The notes under the pieces: generated by a model
Database searches by the model: none
The model's input: only the letters and a program-made list of their open reading frames with translations
Told to the model about the DNA's origin: nothing
Source: DAOPYU01 sp942493245
Lineage (GTDB): Bacteria > Sumerlaeota > Sumerlaeia > UBA8349
Reading direction: 5' to 3'
Assembly (NCBI GenBank): GCA_942493245.1
Contig: OW818685.1
Span: 5,022,001-5,086,000, forward strand
DNA length: 64,000 nucleotides
Shown here: one piece after another, positions 19,477 to 32,786 of the stretch
Position numbering within the stretch: position 1 is the stretch's first letter
How the letters are laid out: each line of letters opens with the position of its first letter
Made by a program: the position numbers and the translations under genes

Positions 19477-20055
19477 GGCATGTCTCTCCTTAGGTCATGT
19501 AGAGCTAACAATAGTCCCACATGCAAATATGCCCCTGACATATATGCGCATTTCTCTCATCGGCGGAAGTCGCCCGGAACTTTAGCGGAAAAGTGCCCTG
19601 TCCCGCATTTCCTCGGTTTTTTCCAGAAAGTGTATGCTTTAAAAACTGAAAAAAAAGCACTTAATGACCCTTCTGGAATAGCCCAAAGATCCTCTCTCCG
19701 ACAGGCCGGATACCCCAGCCAACGCGGCAAGCGTACGGGAACATTACTAAAATCGGATGAGAGGCTCGTGAGAATCCCATTCGGAATCCGACACCTATTT
19801 TTCACGCCGCCCAGGACAACCGATTCCGCCGCAAGCACAACCCCTCACGCTTTTCCTGATTCCCATCCTTGACATTCCCTTCAGAAACGCGAGAATGATT
19901 CGCCGCGTGGGGGAACGGTTTCCCCGAGCGCGCGCCGCGCCATTTCAAACCTGCCGGAGACTGAAAACAGGCTGCTAAGCCGAGATCGGCCAAAAATCCT
20001 CACTTGAACCGGTGTCACTGAGCACACCACCGGGACGCACGAAAGGAGACCCCTC
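19477..20055. other. Divergent intergenic region between giant gene and prepilin gene
   Basis: These 579 bases must hold the promoters of the two divergent genes. I see good ribosome binding sites next to both starts but no convincing sigma70 -35/-10 pair. The stretch is more AT-rich than its surroundings around 19500-19680. No small gene is supported. Confidence 0.5.
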
Positions 20056-20703
20056 ATGCGTCAATCAAAACTCAGGCCCCAAACCCACATCTACGGTTTT
20101 ACCCTGATCGAACTTCTCATTGTTGTCGCCATCATCGCCATCCTGGCCGCTATCGCCGTGCCCAACTTCCTCGAGGCCCAGATGCGCGCCAAGATTTCCC
20201 GCGCCCAGGCCGACATGCGCACCCTCCACACCGCCCTCGCGGCCTACCGCACCGATTACGGCACGGTCCCCCTCGACGGCGACGACGTGGACCCGATCAA
20301 CACCGACCTGTGGGACACCCGCATCGGCCTGATGCCCCTGACGACCCCGGTGGCCTTTCTCACGACGATCCCTCTGGCGCCCGGACCTTTTGAAAATGAA
20401 CTGAACCCACCCGAATCAATGCACCGCATTGCCTACGAATGGGCCACGACGCGTAACCTTGCGGCTGGCAACATCCTCGTGGGGGGCGGGGGCGCGGGCT
20501 ACATGCCCACCTTCTCCTCCGAGTACTGGATCGCCTGGGGCGGCCCCGATGCGCGGCTTGACTATCCCGACTTTCGCCGCCCCACCGACGGGCAAGCTCC
20601 GGGAAACGGCTTTACCATCCCGGAAATCGCCGAACGCGCCCGCGACTACGACGCCACCAACGGCACCCGCTCGACCGGCGACGTCGTTGTCTGGGGACCC
20701 TGA
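20056..20703 (+). CDS. Type II secretion/type IV pilus prepilin-like protein
   Basis: This 215-residue protein carries a class-III prepilin signal: a short basic leader, then YG|FTLIELLIVVAIIAIL, with cleavage and N-methylation expected at the Phe and the conserved Glu at +5. The hydrophobic helix continues into PNFLEAQMRAKISRAQADMR and an extracellular GspG-like part with LTTPVAFLTTIP and a terminal YDATNGTRSTGDVVVWG. This architecture is abundant as stand-alone genes in Sumerlaeota, Hydrogenedentota and Planctomycetes, where most copies are not inside a secretion operon. None is here either. AAAGGAG eight bases upstream of the ATG supports the start. A role as a pseudopilin or surface fibre subunit is inference. 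Confidence 0.93.
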   Translation: MRQSKLRPQTHIYGFTLIELLIVVAIIAILAAIAVPNFLEAQMRAKISRAQADMRTLHTALAAYRTDYGTVPLDGDDVDPINTDLWDTRIGLMPLTTPVAFLTTIPLAPGPFENELNPPESMHRIAYEWATTRNLAAGNILVGGGGAGYMPTFSSEYWIAWGGPDARLDYPDFRRPTDGQAPGNGFTIPEIAERARDYDATNGTRSTGDVVVWGP

Positions 20704-20839
20704 AATTCGGTTGCGCAAACAGCCATATTTTGAATTACCCAAAAACCGCTGTTGAGGACAGAAAACAAGTTTTTTGTGCTTTTGTTATGGGCCGAAAGTG
20801 GTTTTGAATCCCTCACCTTTTGGGAGAGAGATTTGATTA

Positions 20840-20859
20840 CGCCAATCAGGAAATTGGCG
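20840..20859. repeat. CGCCAATC hairpin family copy
   Basis: The arms CGCCAAT and ATTGGCG surround CAGGAA. The element is followed by TTCCCGG, as in the copies at 40229 and (with GTCCCGG) 50135. Confidence 0.75.
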
Positions 20860-20994
20860 TTCCCGGCAACCGCGTTCTCCCCATAAAAATGGCCTTTCTG
20901 GGAGGGAGGGCGTCTCGCCCGCCTGGAGTAAAGCCGGGGCAGGGACGCTCAACTGCGGTTTCAGGTTCAACCGTTTTGTCCCTTTTCATCGTCC

Positions 20995-21059
20995 GGGCTT
21001 TCAGCCCATGTAAAAAAAGGGGACACCGATCCTGGGGCGACGCTTCGCTTGCCCCAGGC
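20995..21059 (-). repeat. Composite palindrome repeat, inverted relative to 49983-50050
   Basis: Read on the minus strand, this carries CCTGGGGC, GCGAAGCG, GCCCCAGG, a GTCCCCTTTTTT stretch and GGGCTGAAAGCCC in the same order as 49983-50050. The two loci are copies of one dispersed element in opposite orientation. Confidence 0.65.
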
Positions 21060-21149
21060 GGTTATCAATCCGCGCCGTTGGCGCTTCAACTACGGTTTTT
21101 AGATGATGGGTAAACCTTGCGTTTTCGTGCCGGACATCCCCCGTCCAAA

Positions 21150-22097
21150 TCACTCCTCCGTCAGGCGTTCCCCTTCTTCGGTCAGGATTTTCATTTTCCG
21201 ATTTTTGAGGACGTTGTGCGGCGGGGCATAGTGTTCCTGGAATTCCCCCAGGCGCTCGCGCGCCCGGACAATCTGTTCCTGCACGACGGACAGATCCGCT
21301 TTCTCAAACGCCACCAGAGCGTCGCGCAGAAAAGCGGCAATCTCACGGGGATAATCGGGAGGATCGGGCGCCCCTGCCTCGACATACAGCCGGTATCTCC
21401 GCTCTCCATCGTGTCGCGCCCGAACCCGCAATCTGTGGATTTCAACGGGATGATCGAGATACACCACCTCGCGCCGGGGCAAGTTATGCGCCACCCAGCG
21501 GTTGACTGTCTGCGTCGTGGTATATCCGTCCGAATCGGTGATCTCGATTTCCTCGACAAAAACAGAACCGAATCGTGCGATGGACCCGAAAGTCTCATTT
21601 ATCCGAAAGCGCAGGGCCATGACACCGTCAATCGGGGCGGAGGGTGAGATATTCCGGTATTGGGCCGTTCCGGGATTGAACCGGTCGTAGTCCACCGCGA
21701 TCCACTTGTAGGCAACCGATTCAGCCAGTCCGCGCGAAACCTGTTCGAGATACCGGCGCGACTGGTCGAGGCAGAAGACCGTTTCTTTCTGATACCGCGA
21801 GAGTTGCTCGGTGGTTGGGTTGCTCTCCACCAGCAATTGAACCCGCTGGAGCAGGTAGTGGACATCGGTCAATCCCAACGGAGCCACCAACCCTTCCTGA
21901 GGACGGGTTTCTTCCGGAATTGGCTCGGACGGAATCTCCTCGATCGGAGGTGTGGTTTTGGGTGGCTCAACCGCTTCCGGGGGCTTCGACACGAGGGTCG
22001 GACTCGTAGGCGCGGTCGGTTCCTGGCCTTGCGCACAAAAAGCCACGCACCCCAGACACCCCACCAGAATTGTCGCGCTCAGTCTTCTGACTCGCAC
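21150..22097 (-). CDS. Secreted protein of unknown function
   Basis: I do not recognise a family. I take the GTG at 22097 as start because GGAGAAGGAG sits eight bases upstream and the product then begins VRVRRLSATILVGCLGCVA, a proper signal peptide ending near FCAQG. The frame stays open further upstream to a TTG at 22214, without a good binding site. The mature protein of about 290 residues has a Pro/Glu-rich linker (about 27-65), a helical segment (LLQRVQLLVESNPTTEQLSRYQ), a central beta-rich part that resembles a jelly-roll or discoidin-like fold only by eye, and a charged helical C-terminus. It is followed after 170 bases by the minus-strand endonuclease Q gene lying upstream, so the two may share a transcript. 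Confidence 0.75.
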   Translation of the reverse strand: MRVRRLSATILVGCLGCVAFCAQGQEPTAPTSPTLVSKPPEAVEPPKTTPPIEEIPSEPIPEETRPQEGLVAPLGLTDVHYLLQRVQLLVESNPTTEQLSRYQKETVFCLDQSRRYLEQVSRGLAESVAYKWIAVDYDRFNPGTAQYRNISPSAPIDGVMALRFRINETFGSIARFGSVFVEEIEITDSDGYTTTQTVNRWVAHNLPRREVVYLDHPVEIHRLRVRARHDGERRYRLYVEAGAPDPPDYPREIAAFLRDALVAFEKADLSVVQEQIVRARERLGEFQEHYAPPHNVLKNRKMKILTEEGERLTEE

Positions 22098-22268
22098 CGC
22101 CCGCGCTCCTTCTCCACCCGGTTCCAGAACTGTGTCGAGTATGGAACAACGTCCGCTTCTCGTCAAACGGAAACCAGCCGGAGACCCGCGGGAATCCTCT
22201 ATTCGTGCGCCCAAGTAAAACGCTTTTCCTAGCGGGCGAAGAGGCCTTCATGTCCGCCTCTCCTGCGC

Positions 22269-23624
22269 TCAATCGCGCCGAAACCCCGTCACGTCGAACT
22301 CCAGCAAGCCTCGCGGGGAGAAGGGAGACGGTCCGGGGGAATATGCGCCATCGCCCTTTTTCCGGTTCAGCCCCTGCCTTTCCTCGTCTGTAAAAACCCG
22401 TACCCGGCCAAACTCGCCGTCGTACCCACCGTGGACCTCGATCGCGCGCGTCCGAACCCGCCGGATCGCTTCGGCCAGCACCGGCTCGCCCGCTTCGGCC
22501 ATCCGCTCTTCCGGCGTCCACAACAGAAGCGGCAATTCCGGACCAAACGCTTCGAGCAATTGCCAGTACCGTCGGTCCACCTTCTGGCTCGACGCCCCCG
22601 TTCCGATCATCTCCGAAAGGATTTCCTTGAGCGGCACGACCGAGAGGGCCTGGCCCCGCCGGGGGCGGTCCAGCGGGTTCGCCCGGTCGGCCAGCTGCGC
22701 CACTCGGTTGAGCACCCCCACCGTCACTTCTTTCCCACAAACGGGGCAAAGCCCCCCATGCATCCGCGTTTCGACCGGATCGAAAGCCACTGCGCACTTG
22801 CGATGACCGTCCAGGTGGTACTTTCCCTCCTCGGGAAACAGATCCACCGTCCCCACCAGCCGCTCGGGATCGCCCGAGCGGATCGCCTTGACGATGGCGT
22901 CATACGACCGGGCCGTCTCCAGCAATGTCGCGTTCCGCCCGACTTTCTCGGGCGAGTGCGCGTCGGAATTCGAGAGCAGGGCGAAGCGGTCCAGGCGGCT
23001 GCACGCCCACAACATGGGCGGATCGGCGGACAAACCGGTCTCGACCGCCGGAACCTGCGACGCCAGATCGCCGTAACATTCCTCAATGGAATCGAATCCA
23101 GACTTCGACCCCAGGGCGGAAAACCACGGGGTCCACACATGCGCCGGAACCAGCAGCATGTCCGGCGACACGATCAAGACTCGTTCAAGCAGTTCCCTCG
23201 GGTCCATTCCCAGCATGGGCCGCCCGTCCGAGGTCAGGTTGCCCCCCCAGTCGGTCAGGTTCTTCTGAAGCCGTTCGGCGCAGTCGAAATCAGGCGCAAA
23301 GAGCAGGTGGTGGACCTTGCGGGTACGGGGGCCGCGCTTGCGGATGGTACTGACCTCGGCCGTCAGGAGAAATCGAACCTCGGGCGCGTCGGCCAGACGG
23401 CCCGTGTGCGGCAGCCGCCAGGCGTCGCGCAGGCGCCAGAGTCCCGGCTCGGCCGGTTCGAGTTTTTCGCGCAGCTCGCGCGTCCAGCCCGGGTGGGTGA
23501 AGTCACCCGTCCCCAAGACCTCGATTCCCTTGGCGCGCGCCCACCAGTCGAGCCGCTCGGGCGTCAGATCCCGGCTCGTGGCCAGCGAATAGTGAGAATG
23601 GATATGGAAGTCAGCGAGGTACAT
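22269..23624 (-). CDS. PHP-domain endonuclease Q homologue
   Basis: This 451-residue protein matches the TIGR00375/EndoQ layout. An N-terminal PHP metallo-hydrolase domain carries DFHIHSHYS, GTGDFTHPGW and a later SNSDAHSPEKVGRN. The central part includes LLVPAHVWTPWFSALGS, and a CPVCG zinc-finger region with downstream basic residues forms the C-terminal part. EndoQ of Pyrococcus cleaves 5' of deaminated bases (uracil, hypoxanthine, xanthine) and abasic sites, and bacterial members occur sporadically. I start at the ATG at 23624 (MYLADFHIH) rather than a TTG seven codons earlier, because the PHP motif normally lies at the extreme N-terminus. The predicted role is repair of deaminated DNA. 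No other repair gene is adjacent. Confidence 0.85.
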   Translation of the reverse strand: MYLADFHIHSHYSLATSRDLTPERLDWWARAKGIEVLGTGDFTHPGWTRELREKLEPAEPGLWRLRDAWRLPHTGRLADAPEVRFLLTAEVSTIRKRGPRTRKVHHLLFAPDFDCAERLQKNLTDWGGNLTSDGRPMLGMDPRELLERVLIVSPDMLLVPAHVWTPWFSALGSKSGFDSIEECYGDLASQVPAVETGLSADPPMLWACSRLDRFALLSNSDAHSPEKVGRNATLLETARSYDAIVKAIRSGDPERLVGTVDLFPEEGKYHLDGHRKCAVAFDPVETRMHGGLCPVCGKEVTVGVLNRVAQLADRANPLDRPRRGQALSVVPLKEILSEMIGTGASSQKVDRRYWQLLEAFGPELPLLLWTPEERMAEAGEPVLAEAIRRVRTRAIEVHGGYDGEFGRVRVFTDEERQGLNRKKGDGAYSPGPSPFSPRGLLEFDVTGFRRD

Positions 23625-23698
23625 GGAGGTTTCTTTCGATAGCAATTTTCAAAAGGGATCAGCGAATACGCTGTTTTTCCGGGAGTTCTTCACCTTTC

Positions 23699-23822
23699 CG
23701 TCATTCCCGCGCAAGCGGGAACCCAGATTTGGGGAGACCCGGTTTCAAACCCGATTTCCTTGATGTTCTCTCCATTTTAGTCGTTCTCTCGCCTCTGGAT
23801 CCCCGCTTTCGCGGGGATGACG
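23699..23822. mobile_element. MITE-like element with 28-bp terminal inverted repeats
   Basis: The ends 23699-23726 and 23795-23822 are inverted repeats with 24 of 28 positions matching. They carry the widespread GTCATTCCCGC...GCGGGAA motif, each arm being itself palindromic. The 68-base interior has no coding capacity. This matches the form of non-autonomous miniature elements. No target-site duplication was evident by eye. Confidence 0.6.
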
Positions 23823-23944
23823 ACGAAGGGGATGCATGCATTACGACGACAATGAAGATTCTTTCTGACACTGGCTCTTTCACGGGGTCGGGGCGGACAC
23901 GCAGGTCCGCCCGTACAGAGGGAAATTTCTGTCCCGGGTTCAAA

Positions 23945-23988
23945 TGGAAACGGGGACCGGCGCTTTGTTTCCTGCGCGCGGTCCCCGT
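23945..23988 (-). terminator. Putative terminator of the secE-rpoC operon
   Basis: A 9-bp GC stem (23950-23958 with 23980-23988), extendable by GCGC pairing inside, lies about 50 bases beyond the rpoC stop. On the minus strand it is followed by TTCCATTT, only a weak T-run. Confidence 0.5.
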
Positions 23989-24040
23989 CTGGTGTGTCCT
24001 TGCGGTTCCACCTCCCGAGAGGGGGAGGCTTCATCGCGAT

Positions 24041-28420
<4,380 letters not shown>

Positions 28421-28514
28421 CTTGCGCTCCTTATGTCATCCTTGCCGTTGGCCAGTGTCGTTTCGAGAAACAGAACCCGGGGAGCGCGGGTGGACCCGAC
28501 TCCCCTGACGGTTC

Positions 28515-31500
28515 TTACAGATCGTCGTCCTCGTCCTGATCGGAGTCCGAACCCGGTTCTTCACCCAGATCCTCGTCGTCCGATTCGTCCAACCCCAGAT
28601 CCTCATCCAACAGACCCAGATCGGCTTCATCCGAGTCGCTGTCCTCGTAACCATCCTCGAGTTCGAGAGCCGGCTGGCGCAGATCGTCCATCTGGATCAG
28701 TTCCATGTTCAGGCACAGACTCTGGAGTTCCTTGACCAGCACGTTGAACGACTCGGGCACGCCGGGCGACAACATGTTGTGACCCTTGATGATGGATTCG
28801 TAGATCTTCGTACGGCCCACCACGTCATCACTCTTGACCGTGAGCAACTCCTGAAGCGTGTTGGCGGCGCCGTAAGCCTCGAGCGCCCACACTTCCATTT
28901 CACCGAACCGCTGCCCACCAAACTGCGCCTTACCGCCCAGCGGCTGCTGGGTCACGAGCGAGTAGGGTCCGATCGAACGGGCGTGCATCTTGTCGTCAAT
29001 CATGTGCGCCAGTTTGAGCATGTACGCGATCCCGACCGTCACCGGACGGCTGAAACGCTCACCCGTCAGGCCGTCGTAGAGCACCGCCTGACCCGTTTCG
29101 GGCAGGCCCGCCTCGTGCAGCAGACCCCGGAGTTCCTCTTCCTGAACACCGTCGAACACCGGCGTCGCCACCGCGATCCCCAGCGCCTTGGCTGCCCAGC
29201 CCAGGTGCGTCTCGAGAATCTGTCCCACGTTCATACGCGACGGCACACCGAGGGGGTTCAGGATGATGTCCACCGGCGTTCCATCGGCCAGGTAGGGCAT
29301 GTCTTCCTCAGGCAGGATCTTCGAGATCACACCCTTGTTTCCGTGGCGCCCGGCCATCTTGTCGCCGATGGAGATCTTGCGCTTGGTGGCGATGTACACC
29401 TTGACCAGTTTGATGACGCCCGGGGGCAACTCGTCCCCAGTCTTGATCCGGTCCACCTGGTTCTTGGCCGTTTCATCGGCCTCGAACGCCCGGTTCGAGA
29501 TGTCCTGGTACATCAATTTCAGGCTGGTCCCCGGCGCGCCGTCAATCGGCAACATGCCCATCTGCAGGCAGCGGCGCACGTACTGCACCACCTTGTCGTT
29601 GACCTTGGCGCCCGGTTTGAAGACCACCGTGCCGTCTTCGAAGCTCGTAATGGGCTTCTTGACCTCGGCGAGGATCGCGGCGAGTTTGTCCGTGAACTCG
29701 GACCACACGGCGCTGACCGTTGCGTCGCGTTCCGCTTCGATGGCCGCGATGGACTCCTTGTCCTGACGATCCGAGCGCGCCGTGCGCTCTTTGCGCGAGA
29801 ACACCTTGATGTCCACCACAATTCCCGTGGTTCCGGGCGGACACTTCAGCGACGCGTCGCGCACGTCGCCCGCCTTCTCACCGAAGATGACGCGGAGCAG
29901 TTTCTCTTCACTCGTCAGCTCGGTCTCGCCCTTGGGCGTGACCTTGCCCACCAGAATATCCCCCGGCCCGACTTCCGCGCCGACATAGACCAAGCCGTTT
30001 TCGTCGAGCTTCGACAAGGCGTCTTCGCTGACATTCGGGATGTCGCGGGTGATTTCTTCCTTGCCCAGTTTCGTGTCGCGGGCGTCAATCTCGAACTCTT
30101 CGATATGGACCGACGTATAGACATCGTCGGTCACGAGACGCTCGCTGAGAATGATGGCATCTTCGAAGTTGTACCCGCCCCAGGGCATGTAGGCCACAAG
30201 AAGGTTGCGGCCCAGCGCCAGAATGCCGTCCTTGGTCGCCGGTCCGTCGGCCAGCACGTCGCCCCGTTTGACCCGCTGCCCCTCAGTCGCGACGGTGCGC
30301 TGGTTGATGCAGGTGTTCTGGTTCGAGCGGCGGAACTTGATCAGCGGGTAATAATCCTCATTGCCCATATCGGTGCGGATAACGATTTCGCTGCTCGTCG
30401 CCTTGGTCACCATGCCGTCGTTGCGCGCCGTCAGGGTCACACCCGAGTCGCGCGCCACGCGCCCTTCCATCCCCGTTCCCACCAGGGGAAATTCCGGGTA
30501 CAGGAGCGGCACGGCCTGACGCATCATGTTACATCCCATCAAGGCACGGTTCGCATCGTCGTGTTCCAGGAAGGGAATCAAGGCCGCCGAGACGCTCATG
30601 ACGAGCTTCGGCGAAATATCCATGTACTGAATGTCTTTGGGCATGCGACGCACATAGTCGTCGCGGTAGCGGCAAAGAACCGTCGGTTCCAGGAAGTTGC
30701 CCTTGGCATCCAGAGGCGAATTGGCCTGCGCGATGACGTAGGCGTCTTCGACATCCGCCGTCAGATAATCCATCTGGTCGCACACGCGACCCTCTTCGAC
30801 GCGCCGGTAGGGCGCTTCGATGAAGCCGTACTGGTTGATGCGCGCAAACGTACAGAGCGAACTGATCAGACCGATGTTCGGGCCTTCCGGCGTTTCGATC
30901 GGACAGATACGGCCATAGTGACTGAAGTGAACGTCGCGCACTTCGAACCCGGCGCGATCGCGCGAGAGACCGCCCGGCCCGAGCGCCGACAGACGCCGCT
31001 TGTGCGTCAGTTCGGAGAGCGGGTTGGTCTGGTCCATGAACTGACTCAACTGCGACCGGCCAAAGAAATCCTTCAGCGCCGAATCCACCGGTTTGGAGTT
31101 GATAACCCGGTGCGGCAGCACGCTTTCCAGGTCGCTGATACCGATGGCCATGCGCTCGCGCGCCGTTTTTTCGACATCGGCCAGCGCCATGCGGATCTGG
31201 TTCTGCAACAACTCGCCCACCGACCGGACACGCCGGTTGCCCAAGTGGTCAATATCGTCCACCTCGGCTTTTTCTTCCACCAGGTCGAGCATGTGGCGCA
31301 CAATCTGCACCACATCCTGAATCGTCAACGTCCGCGGCAGGTCTTCCGCGTTGTCGCGAACCCCATACCGCGAGCTGATTTTGTGGCGTCCCACCAGGCC
31401 CAGGTCGTAACGCTTGTCATTGAAGAACATGTCGTGGACCAGGCGAACCGCCGCGGGCAGCGTGATGGGGTTGCCGGGGCGCATTTTCTTGAAAAACTCG

Positions 31501-32642
31501 ATGACGGCCTCTTCGTAGGACTTCACTTTGTCCTTGGCCAGCGTACAGAGGACCACGTTCGTGTCCTCGTGCTCGACCTTGATGGCCTTCACCTCTTCGA
31601 TGCCACACAGCGCACAGCGCATCATAAACGTCGTGGTGATCTTCTCAAAACATTCGCCCAGGATTTCGCCCGTGCTTCCGTCCACCACGTCCTCGGCCAG
31701 AAACCGGCCCAGAATATCGGCATAGGCTTCCGACACGGTCAGGACGACTTTTTTCACGCCAGCCAGTTTGAGCTGCTCGATGAGTTTCTTCGTCACCTTC
31801 GTGCCGGGCGAAGCCAGCTTTTTGTCCGTCTTGGGATGGGTCACTTCCTCGACCACCGAAACCCCGATATAATCCGCCAGATCGGTGACTTTCGTGGCTC
31901 CCTTGCGGAACCCGTCGAGGGCAACCGTTTCCGATTCAAAAAATTCGGCGGCGATGTCGCGGTCGCGCGACAGGCCGAAAATACGCATGAAGGACGTGAC
32001 CGGAATTTTGCGGCGCCGGTCCACAATCACGTTCATAACGTTCGCAATATCAATCTCAAACTCGATCCACGCGCCCCGGTAGGGAATCACGCGCGCCGAA
32101 AAGGTCGTCTTGCCATTCGGATGGATGGCCGACGAAAAGGACACGCCCGGGGAACGGTGCAGCTGGCTGACCACGACGCGCTCGGCGCCGTTGATGATGA
32201 ACGTGCCCTGCTCGGTCATCAGGGGCACTTCGCCCATATAGGCTTCCTGCTCCTTGATGTCGCGAATCTCGATCTGGCCCGTATCCTCGTTCTTCTCGCG
32301 AACGATCAACTGCAACTTCACTTTGAGCGGCACACTGAACGTCATGCCCCGCTCGGTACATTCACGAATCGAGTATTTCGGCACACCGAAGTTGTACTCG
32401 ACATACTCGAGCGTCGAGGGATTGGAGGGCGTCCCAATGGGGAAAACGCTCGTAAACGCCTCTTGCAGGCCCAAGTTGCGCCGCTCGGCGGGGGGAACGT
32501 CTTTTTGCAGAAAGTCGGAGTACGACTTTTTCTGCGTTTCCAGTAGATAGGGTACCTCCATCGCCTCAACGATGTGGCCGAACTCGTAAATCGTATGGCC
32601 GCCCGTCTCTATCTTTTTCAGGGTGGAAACGATCGAGGACAT
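28515..32642 (-). CDS. rpoB: DNA-directed RNA polymerase subunit beta
   Basis: This 1375-residue beta subunit is slightly longer than the E. coli protein. Landmarks are the N-terminal lobe, FIINGAERVVVSQLHRSPG, the rifampicin-region FMDQTNPLSELTHKRRLSALGPGGL, the IGLISSL segment and GRHGNKGVISKILP near residue 1095. The C-terminal part is the clamp-joining region with LGGKAQFGGQRFGEMEVWALEAYGA. AGGAGG ten bases upstream supports the ATG. After the canonical end, about 50 residues rich in Asp, Glu and Ser follow (ending SDSDQDEDDDL), a lineage-type acidic tail like that of rpoC. It is preceded by rplL with two consecutive hairpins in the spacer and followed by rpoC. Confidence 0.98.
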   Translation of the reverse strand: MSSIVSTLKKIETGGHTIYEFGHIVEAMEVPYLLETQKKSYSDFLQKDVPPAERRNLGLQEAFTSVFPIGTPSNPSTLEYVEYNFGVPKYSIRECTERGMTFSVPLKVKLQLIVREKNEDTGQIEIRDIKEQEAYMGEVPLMTEQGTFIINGAERVVVSQLHRSPGVSFSSAIHPNGKTTFSARVIPYRGAWIEFEIDIANVMNVIVDRRRKIPVTSFMRIFGLSRDRDIAAEFFESETVALDGFRKGATKVTDLADYIGVSVVEEVTHPKTDKKLASPGTKVTKKLIEQLKLAGVKKVVLTVSEAYADILGRFLAEDVVDGSTGEILGECFEKITTTFMMRCALCGIEEVKAIKVEHEDTNVVLCTLAKDKVKSYEEAVIEFFKKMRPGNPITLPAAVRLVHDMFFNDKRYDLGLVGRHKISSRYGVRDNAEDLPRTLTIQDVVQIVRHMLDLVEEKAEVDDIDHLGNRRVRSVGELLQNQIRMALADVEKTARERMAIGISDLESVLPHRVINSKPVDSALKDFFGRSQLSQFMDQTNPLSELTHKRRLSALGPGGLSRDRAGFEVRDVHFSHYGRICPIETPEGPNIGLISSLCTFARINQYGFIEAPYRRVEEGRVCDQMDYLTADVEDAYVIAQANSPLDAKGNFLEPTVLCRYRDDYVRRMPKDIQYMDISPKLVMSVSAALIPFLEHDDANRALMGCNMMRQAVPLLYPEFPLVGTGMEGRVARDSGVTLTARNDGMVTKATSSEIVIRTDMGNEDYYPLIKFRRSNQNTCINQRTVATEGQRVKRGDVLADGPATKDGILALGRNLLVAYMPWGGYNFEDAIILSERLVTDDVYTSVHIEEFEIDARDTKLGKEEITRDIPNVSEDALSKLDENGLVYVGAEVGPGDILVGKVTPKGETELTSEEKLLRVIFGEKAGDVRDASLKCPPGTTGIVVDIKVFSRKERTARSDRQDKESIAAIEAERDATVSAVWSEFTDKLAAILAEVKKPITSFEDGTVVFKPGAKVNDKVVQYVRRCLQMGMLPIDGAPGTSLKLMYQDISNRAFEADETAKNQVDRIKTGDELPPGVIKLVKVYIATKRKISIGDKMAGRHGNKGVISKILPEEDMPYLADGTPVDIILNPLGVPSRMNVGQILETHLGWAAKALGIAVATPVFDGVQEEELRGLLHEAGLPETGQAVLYDGLTGERFSRPVTVGIAYMLKLAHMIDDKMHARSIGPYSLVTQQPLGGKAQFGGQRFGEMEVWALEAYGAANTLQELLTVKSDDVVGRTKIYESIIKGHNMLSPGVPESFNVLVKELQSLCLNMELIQMDDLRQPALELEDGYEDSDSDEADLGLLDEDLGLDESDDEDLGEEPGSDSDQDEDDDL

Positions 32643-32699
32643 ATAGGGCTTTCCTCCTCAAGGGCAGGGAAATGCGAATCGCGGCAATTCCAGAAGTTC

Positions 32700-32771
32700 C
32701 GGGCGCTCGGCGCCCGGAAAGGGCCGCAACGCGGGACACGGCGCTTTCAAAAAGCCCATGCCCCGCGTTGC
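32700..32771 (-). promoter_or_regulatory. Double hairpin between rplL and rpoB (attenuator or processing site)
   Basis: On the minus strand, a 10-bp stem (32762-32771 with 32726-32735) closes a loop containing a T-run. It is followed by the compact hairpin CGGGCGC-CGA-GCGCCCG at about 32701-32717. In E. coli this spacer holds a partial terminator and an RNase III site. A similar role here is inference. Confidence 0.5.
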
Positions 32772-32786
32772 CATTCAGAAAACAGG

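Larger units (their letters stand above)
20704..21149. other. Intergenic repeat island
   Basis: No gene is supported in this stretch. It holds several palindromic modules in series: an AAAACCGCTGTTGAGG-type stretch (20741-20778), a CGCCAATC hairpin (20840-20859), a GGGCGTCTCGCCC palindrome (20900-20924), GGGCTTTCAGCCC (20995-21007) and a CCTGGGGC...GCCCCAGG hairpin (to 21059). Confidence 0.7.
23625..24040. other. Gap after rpoC with MITE-like element and terminator
   Basis: No gene is supported. The stretch holds the inverted-repeat element at 23699-23822, a GGGCGGACACGCAGGTCCGCCC palindrome near 23896 and the terminator-like hairpin at 23945-23988. Confidence 0.6.

Noticed and set aside
28779..32546. 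A 1255-codon plus-strand frame opposite rpoB (also similar frames opposite rpoC and rplA-rplJ)
   Set aside because: Antisense shadows of highly expressed GC-rich genes. Their products are Arg/His-rich and lack family motifs.
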